This document shows, in pieces, positions 35,795 through 46,700 of a DNA stretch of 64,000 nucleotides. This DNA comes from Neurospora crassa OR74A (Eukaryota; Ascomycota; Sordariomycetes; Sordariales; Sordariaceae). Under the pieces are notes generated by a model. It was not told the origin of the DNA. It worked only from the letters and a program-made list of their open reading frames with translations, and ran no database searches. Where the stretch lies: contig NC_026501.1 in assembly GCF_000182925.2 (NCBI RefSeq), positions 62,001 to 126,000 of the forward strand. Reading direction: 5' to 3'. Position 1 is the first letter of the stretch. Each line of letters begins with the position of its first letter. The position numbers and the translations under genes were made by a program.

Positions 35795-38316
35795 TGGTAC
35801 CTGCTCGAACTCGGAAAGGACTGGGTAGGGGATGCTCTAGACGAGAACAATGGTCCTTGGGCTGGTGCTGCTGAAATGTCCAGGGGGGAGGGAATGGCAA
35901 CAGGAAGAACAAAGGTCTGCTTGGGTCCGTAGCCGCATGGAAAGGCACGACAGGGAGTTGAGGTGGTACTTGATGTTGTTGTAATCCACGTTGTTGAGGA
36001 ACAAGGATGAGGTGGTATTGCTCTCTCTTCCCTTTTTTTTTTCGGTCCTCCGATGGGTGAGGAGAAAGCGAAGCAAAAGGCTTTCTTTCTGTCAGCGGTG
36101 TCTGGCTGCCCTGTCCTGGCCTGGCCTGGCCTGAATCCCGAAGACCCGATGCTTCTCTTGTGGATCCTACCCGAGCCAGCAACAGCTGCAACCGTGGTAG
36201 GCAGTGGCCAGCATAAGCAGCGGGCCAGCTCAAAGAGGTAGCCTCCCAGCTGTCAACAAGCGGTCCGTGAGGAAGTCTGAAGCAATACGTATGTACACCC
36301 ACGCACACACGGGTGATGCTTCCCTAGTCGAGACTGGGGGGGGGGGGCACGAGGGGGGGTGGGCGGTCACAACGGGACCACACTGCTGCTCAACTGGAAC
36401 CGGGATCACTTCCAACCAACCCGAGAAAACACTCCGCAAGGAACCGGCCCCGAATGCCGGTAAAGCCTCTCTTGGCTACCTATCCTTTCTGGCCCAAGGT
36501 ACAGTGTGCCCGCAGCACGCTTTCAAAGAATGGGATCCAGCCAACGGAGCAGGTTCCTAGACTAGAGGTACTCTTGCCCCACCAAATTGCTGCAGCGATG
36601 AATCACTGGACGGAGACGGATGATCAGCGAGCTGTTCCTTGGTCGTAGGTCAGGGTGTGTCTATGATCGCAAGATGACGATGATGATTTTCCAATCGGAG
36701 GCCCCCATGAACACGGCCAGAGGAGGAATCTTTCTGTGAGAAACGAACGTCCACTCGACCACTCGTGTGTCCGCTCAGGGGGGCCAGGCATTTACCTTGC
36801 TTGGGCCCTACGCAGTCTTTGTTCCCTAACAGAAAACGACTCAGCGATGGCATGAAAGCCCGGACGCGGGGAACGAAGCGCGTTGAAATCTCCGGGTGCT
36901 CCTCTTTGCTGGATGGATGGATGGGATTGCCCGAAGATGTGAAACGGTTGGAGCACGGCACGGGGCAAAACTTGGGTGGTGATAACGACCCCAACGGTTC
37001 CGTGGCTTCCACTCTCCCTTCGCCCCCTTTTTTTTTTCACCTTGATTTTGGTCCAATCACGCCTCTCGAAATCAGCCGGCTCCAGTCAGATATTGTTAGG
37101 AACCCTACCAGCTCAGACGTAGCAAGTCGTGGGATCCCGGTTACGTCCACTAACATAATCCGGAGGTGAGTCCGGTCCCCCGCCGCCAACTCCCCGTACC
37201 CTGCGTGACAGAACGAGGACCCAAGAGGGGGATTGTACCTTGCGCGTGCGGTCCATGTCACGGCGGAAGCACGAACTTGTTGCTGACTAGCACCGGAGAT
37301 ACAGCTGGCCTGTTTCTCGTCAGTCAGACGTCCATGTCCCCGTTGCTGGCCCCGTGATGGATGCATGTGTAATCCGAAATGGATTCTCGATCCTTTCCCC
37401 ACAGACTTGTTTTTTTCCCGCAAACCGCCGCCCACTCGACTGGTGACCCAAGCCGGGGTGGTCCTGGGCCAGCGGCCTACATACTGCGGAGACTTTGTGG
37501 TGAAGGCGAAAGGATCGGACTTTGAAGGTGGCATCGCCGGACATTCCATCAAGCATCTGTGGCCGGATGACTGCAAAAGGAATGGATGGGTCCAACAATC
37601 TCCAGGACGGGCTCAACGGTGTTCGACATACCAGACAGTTCTAGGCCCAAATTGTCGACTCGCGCAGGGTTGGTGGGATGGAGCCCCCTACCTATCTCGA
37701 GTGTGTTTACTTGCATCTGTGAATGGCCTCATCACCTGATTTTGACAATCTCTGGTGGATTTGCTGCTCGGCCCGTCCTTACAGGGGAAATCAGCCCCAC
37801 AAATATTTTGAGGGAAATACCAAGGGCGCATCGAGATGGTTGATTAAGCGAGGCGGTTTTCTCTTGTACCAGGTGAAACCCAGACCTGAAATGTCATCGA
37901 GATCTCAGTTACTGACGGACAAACAGTGGGGAAACGCTACAAGAAAATTGAAAACAATTAGAAAAAAAAAAAAAAAATAGCGGTGGCCGCCAGGGAGCAG
38001 CGAGAATGGACCAACCGCGAAGAGGTGCCTGGCACGCATGACGGCCAACCATCTGGACTTCAGCCGTACACTATGCATCGGTGACTGAACGGGATGCGCA
38101 TTGCACTCTTGTCATGCATGGAAATGGGATGAGCTACGACGATGCAGCTGTTTGCCACGCGCTGCTGTGCGACGACGCCGGTATGAGGGTCGTACAGCGA
38201 GCGTGCTTGATGACTGACCTGCCACCCGCGCGCGGGGTTTGACGACGTCGAGATGCATCCTCCAACCTCCTCGAACATCATCATCTAACCCTCTTGGCCA
38301 TCGTCACTAAAGCATC
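35795..38316. other. divergent intergenic region, no gene supported
   Basis: About 2.5 kb between a leftward regulator and a rightward monooxygenase. It contains homopolymer runs (G near 36,339, T near 37,028, A near 37,962) and only shadow-like open frames. Promoters of both genes should lie here. Confidence 0.55.
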
Positions 38317-40134
38317 ATGGCGTCCGATTTCATCGCCAATATGGCGCTCGAGATGGCTTCCGCTCCCCCCACGACATCACCGTCCGCCCTCCCCTCCTCG
38401 ACAACCTCCCCGACCTCCTCCTCCTCCTCCCCCTCGATCCAGAACTTCCGCCCCCGCGCCGCCATCCTCGGCGCCGGCATCTCGGGCCTCTCCGCCTCCA
38501 TTTCCCTCCGCCGAGCGGGTTGGTCGTGCACCATCTTCGAGCGCTCGCTCTTTTCCAACGAGACCGGCGCCGCCATCACTTTGCCTCCCAACGCCAGCTT
38601 ATGTCTCTCGCGATGGGGCTTCGATTTCAACAAGGCAGAGCCGGTGCCGAATTGGAGTATTCGATTTGCGAGGGCGGATACGTTGGAGGTTGTCAAGTCG
38701 GAGGAATATAAAGGGTTTGGGGAGGATTTGGGAGTGGGAGGTGAAAAGGGCCATGGAGGGTCTTGGGGCGTTCATAGGGCGGATTTACATTGGGGGTTGA
38801 GGGAGTTGGTTGGGGCGCAGAGGATAAAGGGGGCGATATCTAGAAGTAAAGAAAAGACGAGGGAAACGGAGGGGAAAGTAGATGCGGAGCGTGGAAGAAA
38901 AGGGATGATTGATGGAGGACCGGTCAAAATTGAATTGGGAAGAGAAGTAGTGGGATTGAACTGCGAAGAAGGGGTGATCGAGTTCAGGGATGAAACAAAA
39001 CTGGAGGGATGGGATCTAGTGGTTGTTGCTGACGGTGCTCACGTACGTTTTTACGTGTCCCTTCTTCCTCTTTCTTGCATTTGCCATTTCCTTCTTTCTT
39101 TCCCTCCTTTCGCTATCCTCCTTCCCTCCTTGCATCACCTTCGCTAACATCCTTTCTCCCGACAGTCCAAACTCCTCCCGTCCATCCTGCCACCTTCCTC
39201 GACACCATCCTCGTACCTAGCACGACCAACCAGCCGCTCAATCTACCGCTTCCTCCTCCCCCTCACCCCTTCCTCCCCGCTCCTCACTAACCCTTCTCTG
39301 CGCCCGCACTTTCTTCCTCACAATCAAGGCGGCCCCCTCCCCGGCTTTTTGTCATGGCACGACCCCATTCGTGATGTACTTTGGGTCTCTTACCCCTGCC
39401 GCGGCGGACGCGTGCTCAACAACGCTATCGTGCATGACACGCCGCCGCAACCTAGTGGTGAGGCGGGGGAGTCGTCACCACCGGGTCGGGGTTGGTCAAC
39501 GGCGGTGGGGAGGGAGGAGGTACTAAAGGTTCTGAGCGGATTTAATGGGGCGGTGAGGGCCTTGGTCGATTTGGCTTTTGGGGAGGAAGGAGAGAAAGAG
39601 GAGGACAATGGAAGGGGGACAGGCGAGGAAGGCATCAAAGTCCACCACCTGTTCAAAAGACCCGCCTTGAACTCCTTCGTCCGCGGCAAAGCAGTGGTGA
39701 TAGGTGACGCGGCGCACGTCATGATGCCCACGCATGCAGCCGGCGGAGCCATTGCCATCGAGTCCGCCGCCACGATAGAAGTCCTCTTTCGCGACTTCCC
39801 CTCTGATCCTCCGCAGCTTGAAGAATTCGTCAAGCGTCGTCTGCAGCTATTTGATCAGCTACGTATCCCGAGGTGTAACTTGACCATGTTGGCGTCCAAT
39901 GCTGGGCCCAAGTGGTTGAACGTCGAAGGCGTGGAGGAAGAGGCGAGGAGGTATTACAAGGGGCCGTTGCCGCACAAGGATACATTGCCGTGGACCTACG
40001 AGTTTAGGCAAGTGTTGTTTTGTTATGATGCGTTTGAGGCGGCGGAGGAGGCGGTTAGGAAGGAGGAGGAGGCCGTCGGTGCGGCTTCCCGTTCTGAGGC
40101 AATGGGCTCGGAGCTGAAGGCTGGGAACATGTGA
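38317..40134 (+). CDS. FAD-dependent monooxygenase (salicylate-hydroxylase type)
   Basis: A predicted group A flavoprotein monooxygenase of about 564 residues that would hydroxylate a small (often aromatic) substrate with NAD(P)H and O2. Exons are 38,317-39,042 and 39,166-40,134; the intron has GTACGT and GACAG and is phase 0. A Ser/Thr/Pro-rich N-terminus precedes the Rossmann dinucleotide motif (ILGAGISGLSASISLRRAG, about residues 50-68). The second FAD motif VVIGDAAHVMMPTHAAGG lies in exon 2. A charged insert (about residues 175-205) and the Glu/Ala-rich tail make it longer than the usual 400-450 residues. No signal peptide is obvious. The substrate is unknown. It is followed by a chitin-binding protein gene on the same strand. 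Confidence 0.87.
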
Positions 40135-40848
40135 CTGGAGATGTGACCGGGTAAGTTGGCGTGATGACATAGTGATGGGACTGGGCTATTGAGCCTCATG
40201 TGATTGTGATAGCGGGATGCTTTACGTAGGTAACTTGGTATTCTGGAAACGGAAATGGCTTCGTCTGTCCCGTCGTTTCATCCTTCTTTGGATGTTCCAA
40301 CCGCACATCAAATACCGAACTTCCCCAGACACAATAGAAAAAAAAACAATGAAGTCACCCAGTTTCTTCCAAGACGGTATAAGAACAACGTGGTTTTCGG
40401 ACGTTGGTTGACACGGGACAAGATTCCCCGTTCCTGCGGCAACACAAACTCGGCAAACCCGGCAGCCGGTTATTTAGCCTCTTTATTAGGTGGCTCTCCC
40501 GCAACAACTTTCCAACTGCCAAACGGTTATATCCCGGGGAACAGCACGACCGAGTGGTTATTCCCTTTCTGGCTGTTGACAAAATTTCTGGGCGTCTTAT
40601 CACATGTGCATGTGTCTGTCCACGTCAGCCAAAAGTTTGGTATCGAGGGTCCTTGAGCCAAGAAGGGAGAGTGAGTGATCAAGTGTGGGAAGAAGCCGGC
40701 GGAAAAGAAAGTCCCGAAAGAGCTTCAAAACCTCTCATATGCCCTCTTCCCCTCGTCGGGCTTGTTTCCCCCATCACGCCGTGATCTTTCGGTCACCAGG
40801 TTCGGACCAGATAACCCTTCATTGTCAAAAGACAGAAACTCGATCAAA
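40135..40848. other. intergenic region / promoter of chitin-binding gene
   Basis: No gene is seen between the monooxygenase stop and the next ATG. Open frames here lack features. Confidence 0.55.
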
Positions 40849-41781
40849 ATGAAGTTCCTCAACCTCCTCGCGCGGAGCTGGTGGTCCCTTCCAGCTCTCG
40901 CCCACGACTTTTCCCTCCCAGACCGACAACTCCTCCGCGCCCTCGCCCGTCGTCAACATCAACCCCCCAACGGCACCTCCCTGTCCGAACTCCGCGCTCT
41001 AGGTCTTGACGAATCCCCTCACGAGCCGCTTCATATCCGCCAAACCACCACCGGCCGTTGCGGAGCCAACTATGGCCGCTGCCCCGACAGCCTCTGCTGT
41101 TCCGAGTACGGCTACTGTGGCGACACCGTGGACCACTGTTACCCGGGCTTTGATTGCCAGCCTGCTTATGGCGTCTGTGGATGGCCTCGACCCGTGGCTA
41201 CCACCTCTACCACTACGACGTCGACCACCGTAAGGTCCACTAGCAGCACATCCACCACCACCACCAGCATTACCTCGACACGCAGCAGCACCAGCGCCAG
41301 CAGTTTCGTCCCCATCCCCACCGGAATCATCACCACCAACGGACAATGCGGCAACTCTACCATTTGCCCTGGCATCACCGACGCCGGTTGGGGCCCCTGC
41401 TGCTCTCGTTTCTTCTGGTGCGGTTCCGGACCCGAGTACTGTGGTGCAGGCTGCCAATCTGCTTTTGGTCTTTGCGAGGATGATTCCGGATCCCCTGGAA
41501 CCACTTCCCCTTCCACTTCCACTTCCACTTCCACCCCCAGTACTACTACTTCAACCCGGACAAGCACCAGTACGAGCGCTGGCCCGACATACACGCTACC
41601 GCCCGGCCAAGTGCCAAGTACAGATGGGCGGTGCGGAAACGGACAGAACTGTTTGGGAAGTGCCTATGGCCGGTGTTGCAGCCAGTTTGGATGGTGTGGA
41701 GATGGGGATCAGTTCTGTCCGTATATCGTGGGTTGTCAGCCCGAGTTTGGGTACTGTGATCCGCAGCCGGCGACTTTCTGA
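40849..41781 (+). CDS. secreted protein with three chitin-binding type 1 (CBM18) domains
   Basis: A single-exon protein of 310 residues. An N-terminal signal peptide is likely (MKFLNLLARSWWSLPALA, cleavage after Ala18). Three hevein-like, Cys-rich domains occupy about residues 70-110, 166-209 and 261-303. Each has the C-G...C...CCS...WCG/YCG...C...C core and the aromatic residues that contact N-acetylglucosamine. They are separated by Ser/Thr-rich linkers, probably O-glycosylated. No catalytic domain follows, so it is a binding protein only. The likely place is the cell wall or outside the cell, where such proteins can protect fungal chitin; that role is inference. The ATG at 40,849 is in good context (ATCAAAATG), and no earlier in-frame ATG gives a signal peptide. 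Confidence 0.88.
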   Translation: MKFLNLLARSWWSLPALAHDFSLPDRQLLRALARRQHQPPNGTSLSELRALGLDESPHEPLHIRQTTTGRCGANYGRCPDSLCCSEYGYCGDTVDHCYPGFDCQPAYGVCGWPRPVATTSTTTTSTTVRSTSSTSTTTTSITSTRSSTSASSFVPIPTGIITTNGQCGNSTICPGITDAGWGPCCSRFFWCGSGPEYCGAGCQSAFGLCEDDSGSPGTTSPSTSTSTSTPSTTTSTRTSTSTSAGPTYTLPPGQVPSTDGRCGNGQNCLGSAYGRCCSQFGWCGDGDQFCPYIVGCQPEFGYCDPQPATF

Positions 41782-42120
41782 TTTTGTTTCGTATGTCTGT
41801 TTTGTGGTGGTCGGCTCGAAAGGGAGATTAGTTGGTTTAGAGGTAGACAGCGAGTTTGAGGCCTTGACGTTCATGGATGGAAACGGATTTCGGACAGGAC
41901 AAAGAAGCGAAGGCTGTTTGGCCATGTACGTTTTGCTGTGGGTAGATGTTTGAATGATGCACTCCCGATGCCTTCGCTCCTTAATGCTAGTCTGGAGATG
42001 GTAAGGTAGAGAATTCCATGGATCACAGCCTGCCAAAACTTCCTCGGTCAGATCCTTCGAGTACCCAGGTTCTCCAACTCGCTACAGCTCCCGCCTTGTC
42101 CTATGGACAACATGCCCAAA
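41782..42120. other. convergent intergenic region
   Basis: 3'-3' spacing between the chitin-binding gene and the acyltransferase. Nothing else is seen. Confidence 0.6.
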
Positions 42121-43755
42121 TCATCCCTCCAAATATCCCGAGGCCGCCTTGTTCATCGTCAACCTCACGTCAATCCCTCCCCTTTCTCTCGCTTGAACAA
42201 AAGTCGTAAAGCCATCCAACCTCGATATCGTCGTGAATGGCGGGGCTGCCAACACTGCCTCAACATGATCCAGCGCTGTCCGTTCCCCATACAGCTCGTA
42301 CTTGCTCCAATCCGTATTCACAAAGCACCACCTCGCAAACAGGTTGAAGTCGACTTTGGCCAGGCGCTTGTCGGTCAAGTCACACATCCAGTTGGTGACC
42401 GCCAACGCGTATTCGGTGCTGGCAGTCTCGGGATGGCGTATCGCCTCGTGTACTAGTTTGGCCACCTGCCAGAGCGGGGCATCGTACAAGTCAATCGTAT
42501 CGTCCTCAGCCACGGTTAAGAAAACGGGAAGAACGGCATTGGGAAAGTAATGACTCTTTCCCATCCCCTTCCTTTGTCCAGCGAGGTCGAGGCGGTTGGA
42601 ATGGGAAAAGTTGATGTTGGTCCAAAAGCTGGGTGTCGGGACGCTTTTGGGGCCGCCCGTGAGCATACGATGGGCTTGATTGGAAGCGGCGCGGACGCGG
42701 GCCTGGTGGGTTTGCTGCCACAGGTGGGCAAGGAGGGCTTCAAACGTGGATACCCAGGAGTCGGGGTCGTCGGGGTTGGTAGCTTTGATCTTGAGGTTGG
42801 CAAGCTCAGAGGGGGAGTAGTGCAGATAAGTGTCGGCGATAGAGATGGGAGGCTCTTGGACAGCAGTGTCTGAAGAGACTGTACTCTTCATGTGCTTGTC
42901 GGCATCGCCGCCTAGTGCTTCGCCTGGATGGGAGGAGACTAGGTAGCCCAAGGGCGGATTTTCAATGGCATGATTTTGTGATTCCTCATTGGGGGTGGTT
43001 ATTCGGTCGGCGGCAAAGGGGATGATGTGCGGTGGGAGGTCAAGGACCCCGTCATCACCACGAGAAAGCTTGCGGTAGATTTCGCATAAGTCTTGGTACA
43101 GATGAATGCACCCCTCTGCGGCGCAGACGGTGTGGGAGATGCGATACCCGATGGCAACGCCGCCGCACTTGAACTGGGTACGTTGGATTAGCAGAAGGGG
43201 ACCGCGCTGGATGCCCGTTTCGTCGTCGAAAGAGGGATCCCAGTGAGCCGCAGTAGTAGCCAGCCCTGCTTCAGAAGGCGGAGGCACTGTAGGGAATGAG
43301 GGAGGAATCAGCGCTTCGCCTGCCCCTGGGAGATTGGTCATCTCAACATGCTCATGATCTGGAGACGGCGACAGCGGCTGGTCGCAAGATGCTTCAAACA
43401 GGGAGACGCCCGTGCCCAGCTTGGTGATACTCCGGACGCCATTGGAAGGGTCGACGGCGAGGCGGCCAGTCAGGTGGGGGTAGTAGTTGAGGAGGCTGCT
43501 GATGGCGTCACGCAGTCGTGCGATGGGAATAAAGTCTTCGGCCTGAAGGAAATTGGGCTTCTCGTAGACGTAGACCAGGTCGGTGGGGACGGCGGTATGG
43601 GCAAAGTGATCCAAGGGACCAAGTCGGAAAGGCGACGGGAGGTAGTCGGCGCTCTCGGGGTTGGCGCACTTGATGATGTGAGCGGCCGTGATGTTGACGA
43701 CCGGGGTTTGGCCGGGGGTTTGGCTGGGGGCCGATGTCGTCGTCGTCGCCGGCAT
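42121..43755 (-). CDS. HXXXD-type acyltransferase family protein (transferase family, PF02458-like)
   Basis: A single exon of 544 residues. The N-terminal part (LGPLDHFAHTAVPTDLVYVY, then LRDAISSLLNYYPHLTGRLA at about 81-100) is typical of the plant/fungal BAHD-like transferases that move an acyl group from CoA to an alcohol or amine. The catalytic region is GYRISHTVCAAEG (about 203-215). His208 is present, but the Asp four residues later is Ala212 (codon at 43,120-43,122). No DFGWG motif is seen near the C-terminus, where TDWSKYELYG (about 481-490) occupies its place. The fold is clear; activity is doubtful or unusual. The ATG at 43,755 follows a cleanly open frame. The nearest neighbour upstream is 4.6 kb away. 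Confidence 0.85.
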   Translation of the reverse strand: MPATTTTSAPSQTPGQTPVVNITAAHIIKCANPESADYLPSPFRLGPLDHFAHTAVPTDLVYVYEKPNFLQAEDFIPIARLRDAISSLLNYYPHLTGRLAVDPSNGVRSITKLGTGVSLFEASCDQPLSPSPDHEHVEMTNLPGAGEALIPPSFPTVPPPSEAGLATTAAHWDPSFDDETGIQRGPLLLIQRTQFKCGGVAIGYRISHTVCAAEGCIHLYQDLCEIYRKLSRGDDGVLDLPPHIIPFAADRITTPNEESQNHAIENPPLGYLVSSHPGEALGGDADKHMKSTVSSDTAVQEPPISIADTYLHYSPSELANLKIKATNPDDPDSWVSTFEALLAHLWQQTHQARVRAASNQAHRMLTGGPKSVPTPSFWTNINFSHSNRLDLAGQRKGMGKSHYFPNAVLPVFLTVAEDDTIDLYDAPLWQVAKLVHEAIRHPETASTEYALAVTNWMCDLTDKRLAKVDFNLFARWCFVNTDWSKYELYGERTALDHVEAVLAAPPFTTISRLDGFTTFVQARERGGIDVRLTMNKAASGYLEG

Positions 43756-46700
43756 GTTTGCGAACTCAGTTTGGTCAGATTTAGGGATGGATTGACATCA
43801 GCCCCATTGGCCGTGGTGGGCGGACATGATATATGTCGACTGGCGAGTGCCTGTTCCCATGGCGGCAGTGGTCGTCGTTGCTGGATCTCTGTCGTTTCAT
43901 TACCGACTGACTAGCAGTGGTGAATGTCGGTGGATGCCCATGGATGGTGATGAAAGATGAATCATGGTGGTTCATGTTGACGGCGGGGCGAACGCCGACC
44001 AACTTGAAGAGTGCAAGTGTGGCTTGGCAAAGTGGCTACTGTGGCGGGCTACCCAGAAGGAAGCTGCCTGTCCCCACCTGCTTCGTCCAGCCCCACAATG
44101 TCCCCGGCCCCACTGCTGTGAGTGGCTGAGGAAGTGTTGCAGTGACGGGAGTGCAGTGATCAACTAACCGACCGACGTTAGCCACGACTCGAGTGACTGA
44201 AAGGTAACGTGACCGTCTTTTATTTTTATTGTTCCAACATTGACCCGGGGACCCTCGTCGCTTCTTTCTCCCCTTACCCTGATCTACAACGGTTTTCATT
44301 CCATGTCATTTCCGACTTCCATTCCATCTCTTCCATGACATTTCAAGATCAAAGTATGGAGGAATCACCTAAGGTCCAGGTGAGAGCACCAGACCTGTGG
44401 GAGCGGGGAAACCTGCACTAACAAAGCTGTTGGGACGAAAAGCGAACAGCCCGTCCGTCAGCACTGCTCTCTGCCCCTGTTGTTGCGCGCTGGAAGTATA
44501 GCGCCAAGAGCCTCAACGCCGTCCAGGTCCCTCTTACCTCTAGGGTAGGTAGTTGGGTCCCAGTCTTGGTTCGGTCCAATTCCCAACACCAAAGGACAAC
44601 CCACGATATCCGCAACAGAAGCAAAAGGAAAAGAGGGCAATATCAAGAAAGCACTGCAACACCCGCAATGTCTTGTGTCGCCAAAGTGAATCACCTCAGC
44701 TCGAAACTGATGCTTTGCTCGTCTCAACAATGTCGTCCCTCCTTGTCCATGCATATGTGAAGTGCACACGCCATTAACGCCACCAGATTGCGTTTTCACA
44801 ACTCTCGCTATGCCTGTTGCTTGATATACCCGTGCCCATCCCCTCGACTTCCATTATATGCGATCGTAGGAGGTTCCAGGGCGCCACACCACTGGCTGAC
44901 GCCAATCTCCGGGCGGCTTACCATCAACCAAACATTAAAAGATGTGGTTATTCATGCTTAATCTTATTTGAAAGAAAAGGGCGTTGGTGGTGATACACAA
45001 ACAGCATGAATAACCACAACAATAAACCGGCCCTCTTTGGCAGACCAGTGGTGCGGTACCTATCGTCCTCCATATGACAGCATTATGATCCAACCTCTAA
45101 CGGTCGCATTGCTGATGCGGGTTCACAAAGCGGTTAGCTAGGTAGACCAGAACTGAAACATGGCCATCGGTTTGTGCCTTCAGTTCCTTTTTCGAGAATT
45201 GGGGGTGGGATGGGACCTATTTATCTCGAGACATTTGACGTCATTAACATTCCTTTCTGACCAAAAGACTAAGCGGGGGAGGTGCAATATCGTATACGAA
45301 GGACCGAAGGACGAGAAGCCGGCGGTAAACATGGCTCTGGCGGACGACAAGTCCGCACCGCTCATCCCAACAACCGTACAAAGCACCTAGTGACATGATC
45401 TCGTGATGCTTCTTCGTGGCAGTCCACCGCCAAGGATCGAACCCAGTCCCCAGGGCAAGGAGCTCAGCTTATCAGCTCGGTTCACGTAGCAAACTCGAGG
45501 AGCTACCGCAGAGGCGGGTATCATTAAACCATAAACAACACGTGCGACCGACCATCGTCAACGGTCGGCGTTCTGTTCGTGGTGGAGATGAGGCAATGCC
45601 GGAGGACAAGGGGGAGGGGTGGCCAAACCGCTGGCAATCCGATGCGACTGCAGCATTCAGAATGGATCCTCACCCCAAAATGGACCCACAACGCAAACAC
45701 CCGCTCCTGCAGGCGAAGCCGTGTGTGGCTTGAGTTGATGCATCAGATCCACATGCACTAACACTACTAAGAGTTATCAATGGCCGCGGCTACTGTAATT
45801 GACAGTCACCAAGGCATGACCAGCGAATTCTCAAAACAAACATCGTGATCGCGACGACGGCAGCAACCGAACGACGCAGGAAATCAAAGACTCGATTGAT
45901 CTTGTACGCCTCTGCTGAGCTTGCTTGACGGGTAGCCGCATCCCATCTCCATCCCTCGATGCTTCCATCCACCCGACGGCTTCATCCACAGATCGAATAT
46001 CTCTAGTGTGTAAGTGTTAGTGCAAGTCAGCGCTAGCACTTGGACTTTTATTGCACCAAGCACGCATTCTCATCTCCCCCGACCTTCCTTTGGACCTATC
46101 TTCTTTCCAATTACCGAATACCCAATGGCTGAAAGGCATCTAGGCTCATCCGGTCAACGTCCCGGATCTACACCTTTCCCCTTTCAATCCAGCCAACAAT
46201 GTATAGTGAACACCATGTAAGAAAACCCGCATGCAAGGGCATCGAGGGATATTATTACGGTCGGGACTCGCGGTGCATCAGCTCATTGGGGCCCCAAGTA
46301 CATGGCGGCCACGAGAACCAAGGTTGACAGCTCAACCATGTTCCTGTTCGTGACAGTGACTGCATTGAACACGTCGAAGGAGCCGTGATGGAAACAAACA
46401 AAGCCGAGACTACTACACTTAGATAGCATGGCGCAACAGGGATCCCGAATCGGTAGAAATCCAGAACAGTACAGGGGGGCTCTGGTAGTGTACACTAACA
46501 GACCGGGGTAGGTGTAAGACTGGGGGGTTGTTAACAGCATGGCGTAGCATGTACCAAACCGCCGGGGAGATGAGCTAGTATCAACGCATGGTAAAGGAGA
46601 TGGATGGATGCCTTCCAACTGAAGAGTGCCAGCATCTGACACAGCAGCGGTCTAGGTACCTTGGATAGTATTGTCGAGTCAACTTGAGTTTATACGAGTC

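Noticed and set aside
35733-36308. 191-codon minus-strand open frame upstream of Zn2Cys6 factor 2
   Set aside because: It overlaps the first exon of that gene in another frame; Pro/Ser/Leu-rich text without a motif suggests a chance frame in the leader.
42040-42130. C-terminal frameshift in the acyltransferase (the next frame stays open about 25 codons past the stop)
   Set aside because: The extra codons match nothing known in the family and the existing end is plausible, so there is no need to assume an error.
45420-45490. tRNA-like T-loop on the minus strand (GGGTTCGATCC)
   Set aside because: The T stem would need several G-T pairs, and no matching acceptor, D-arm or anticodon arm could be found upstream.
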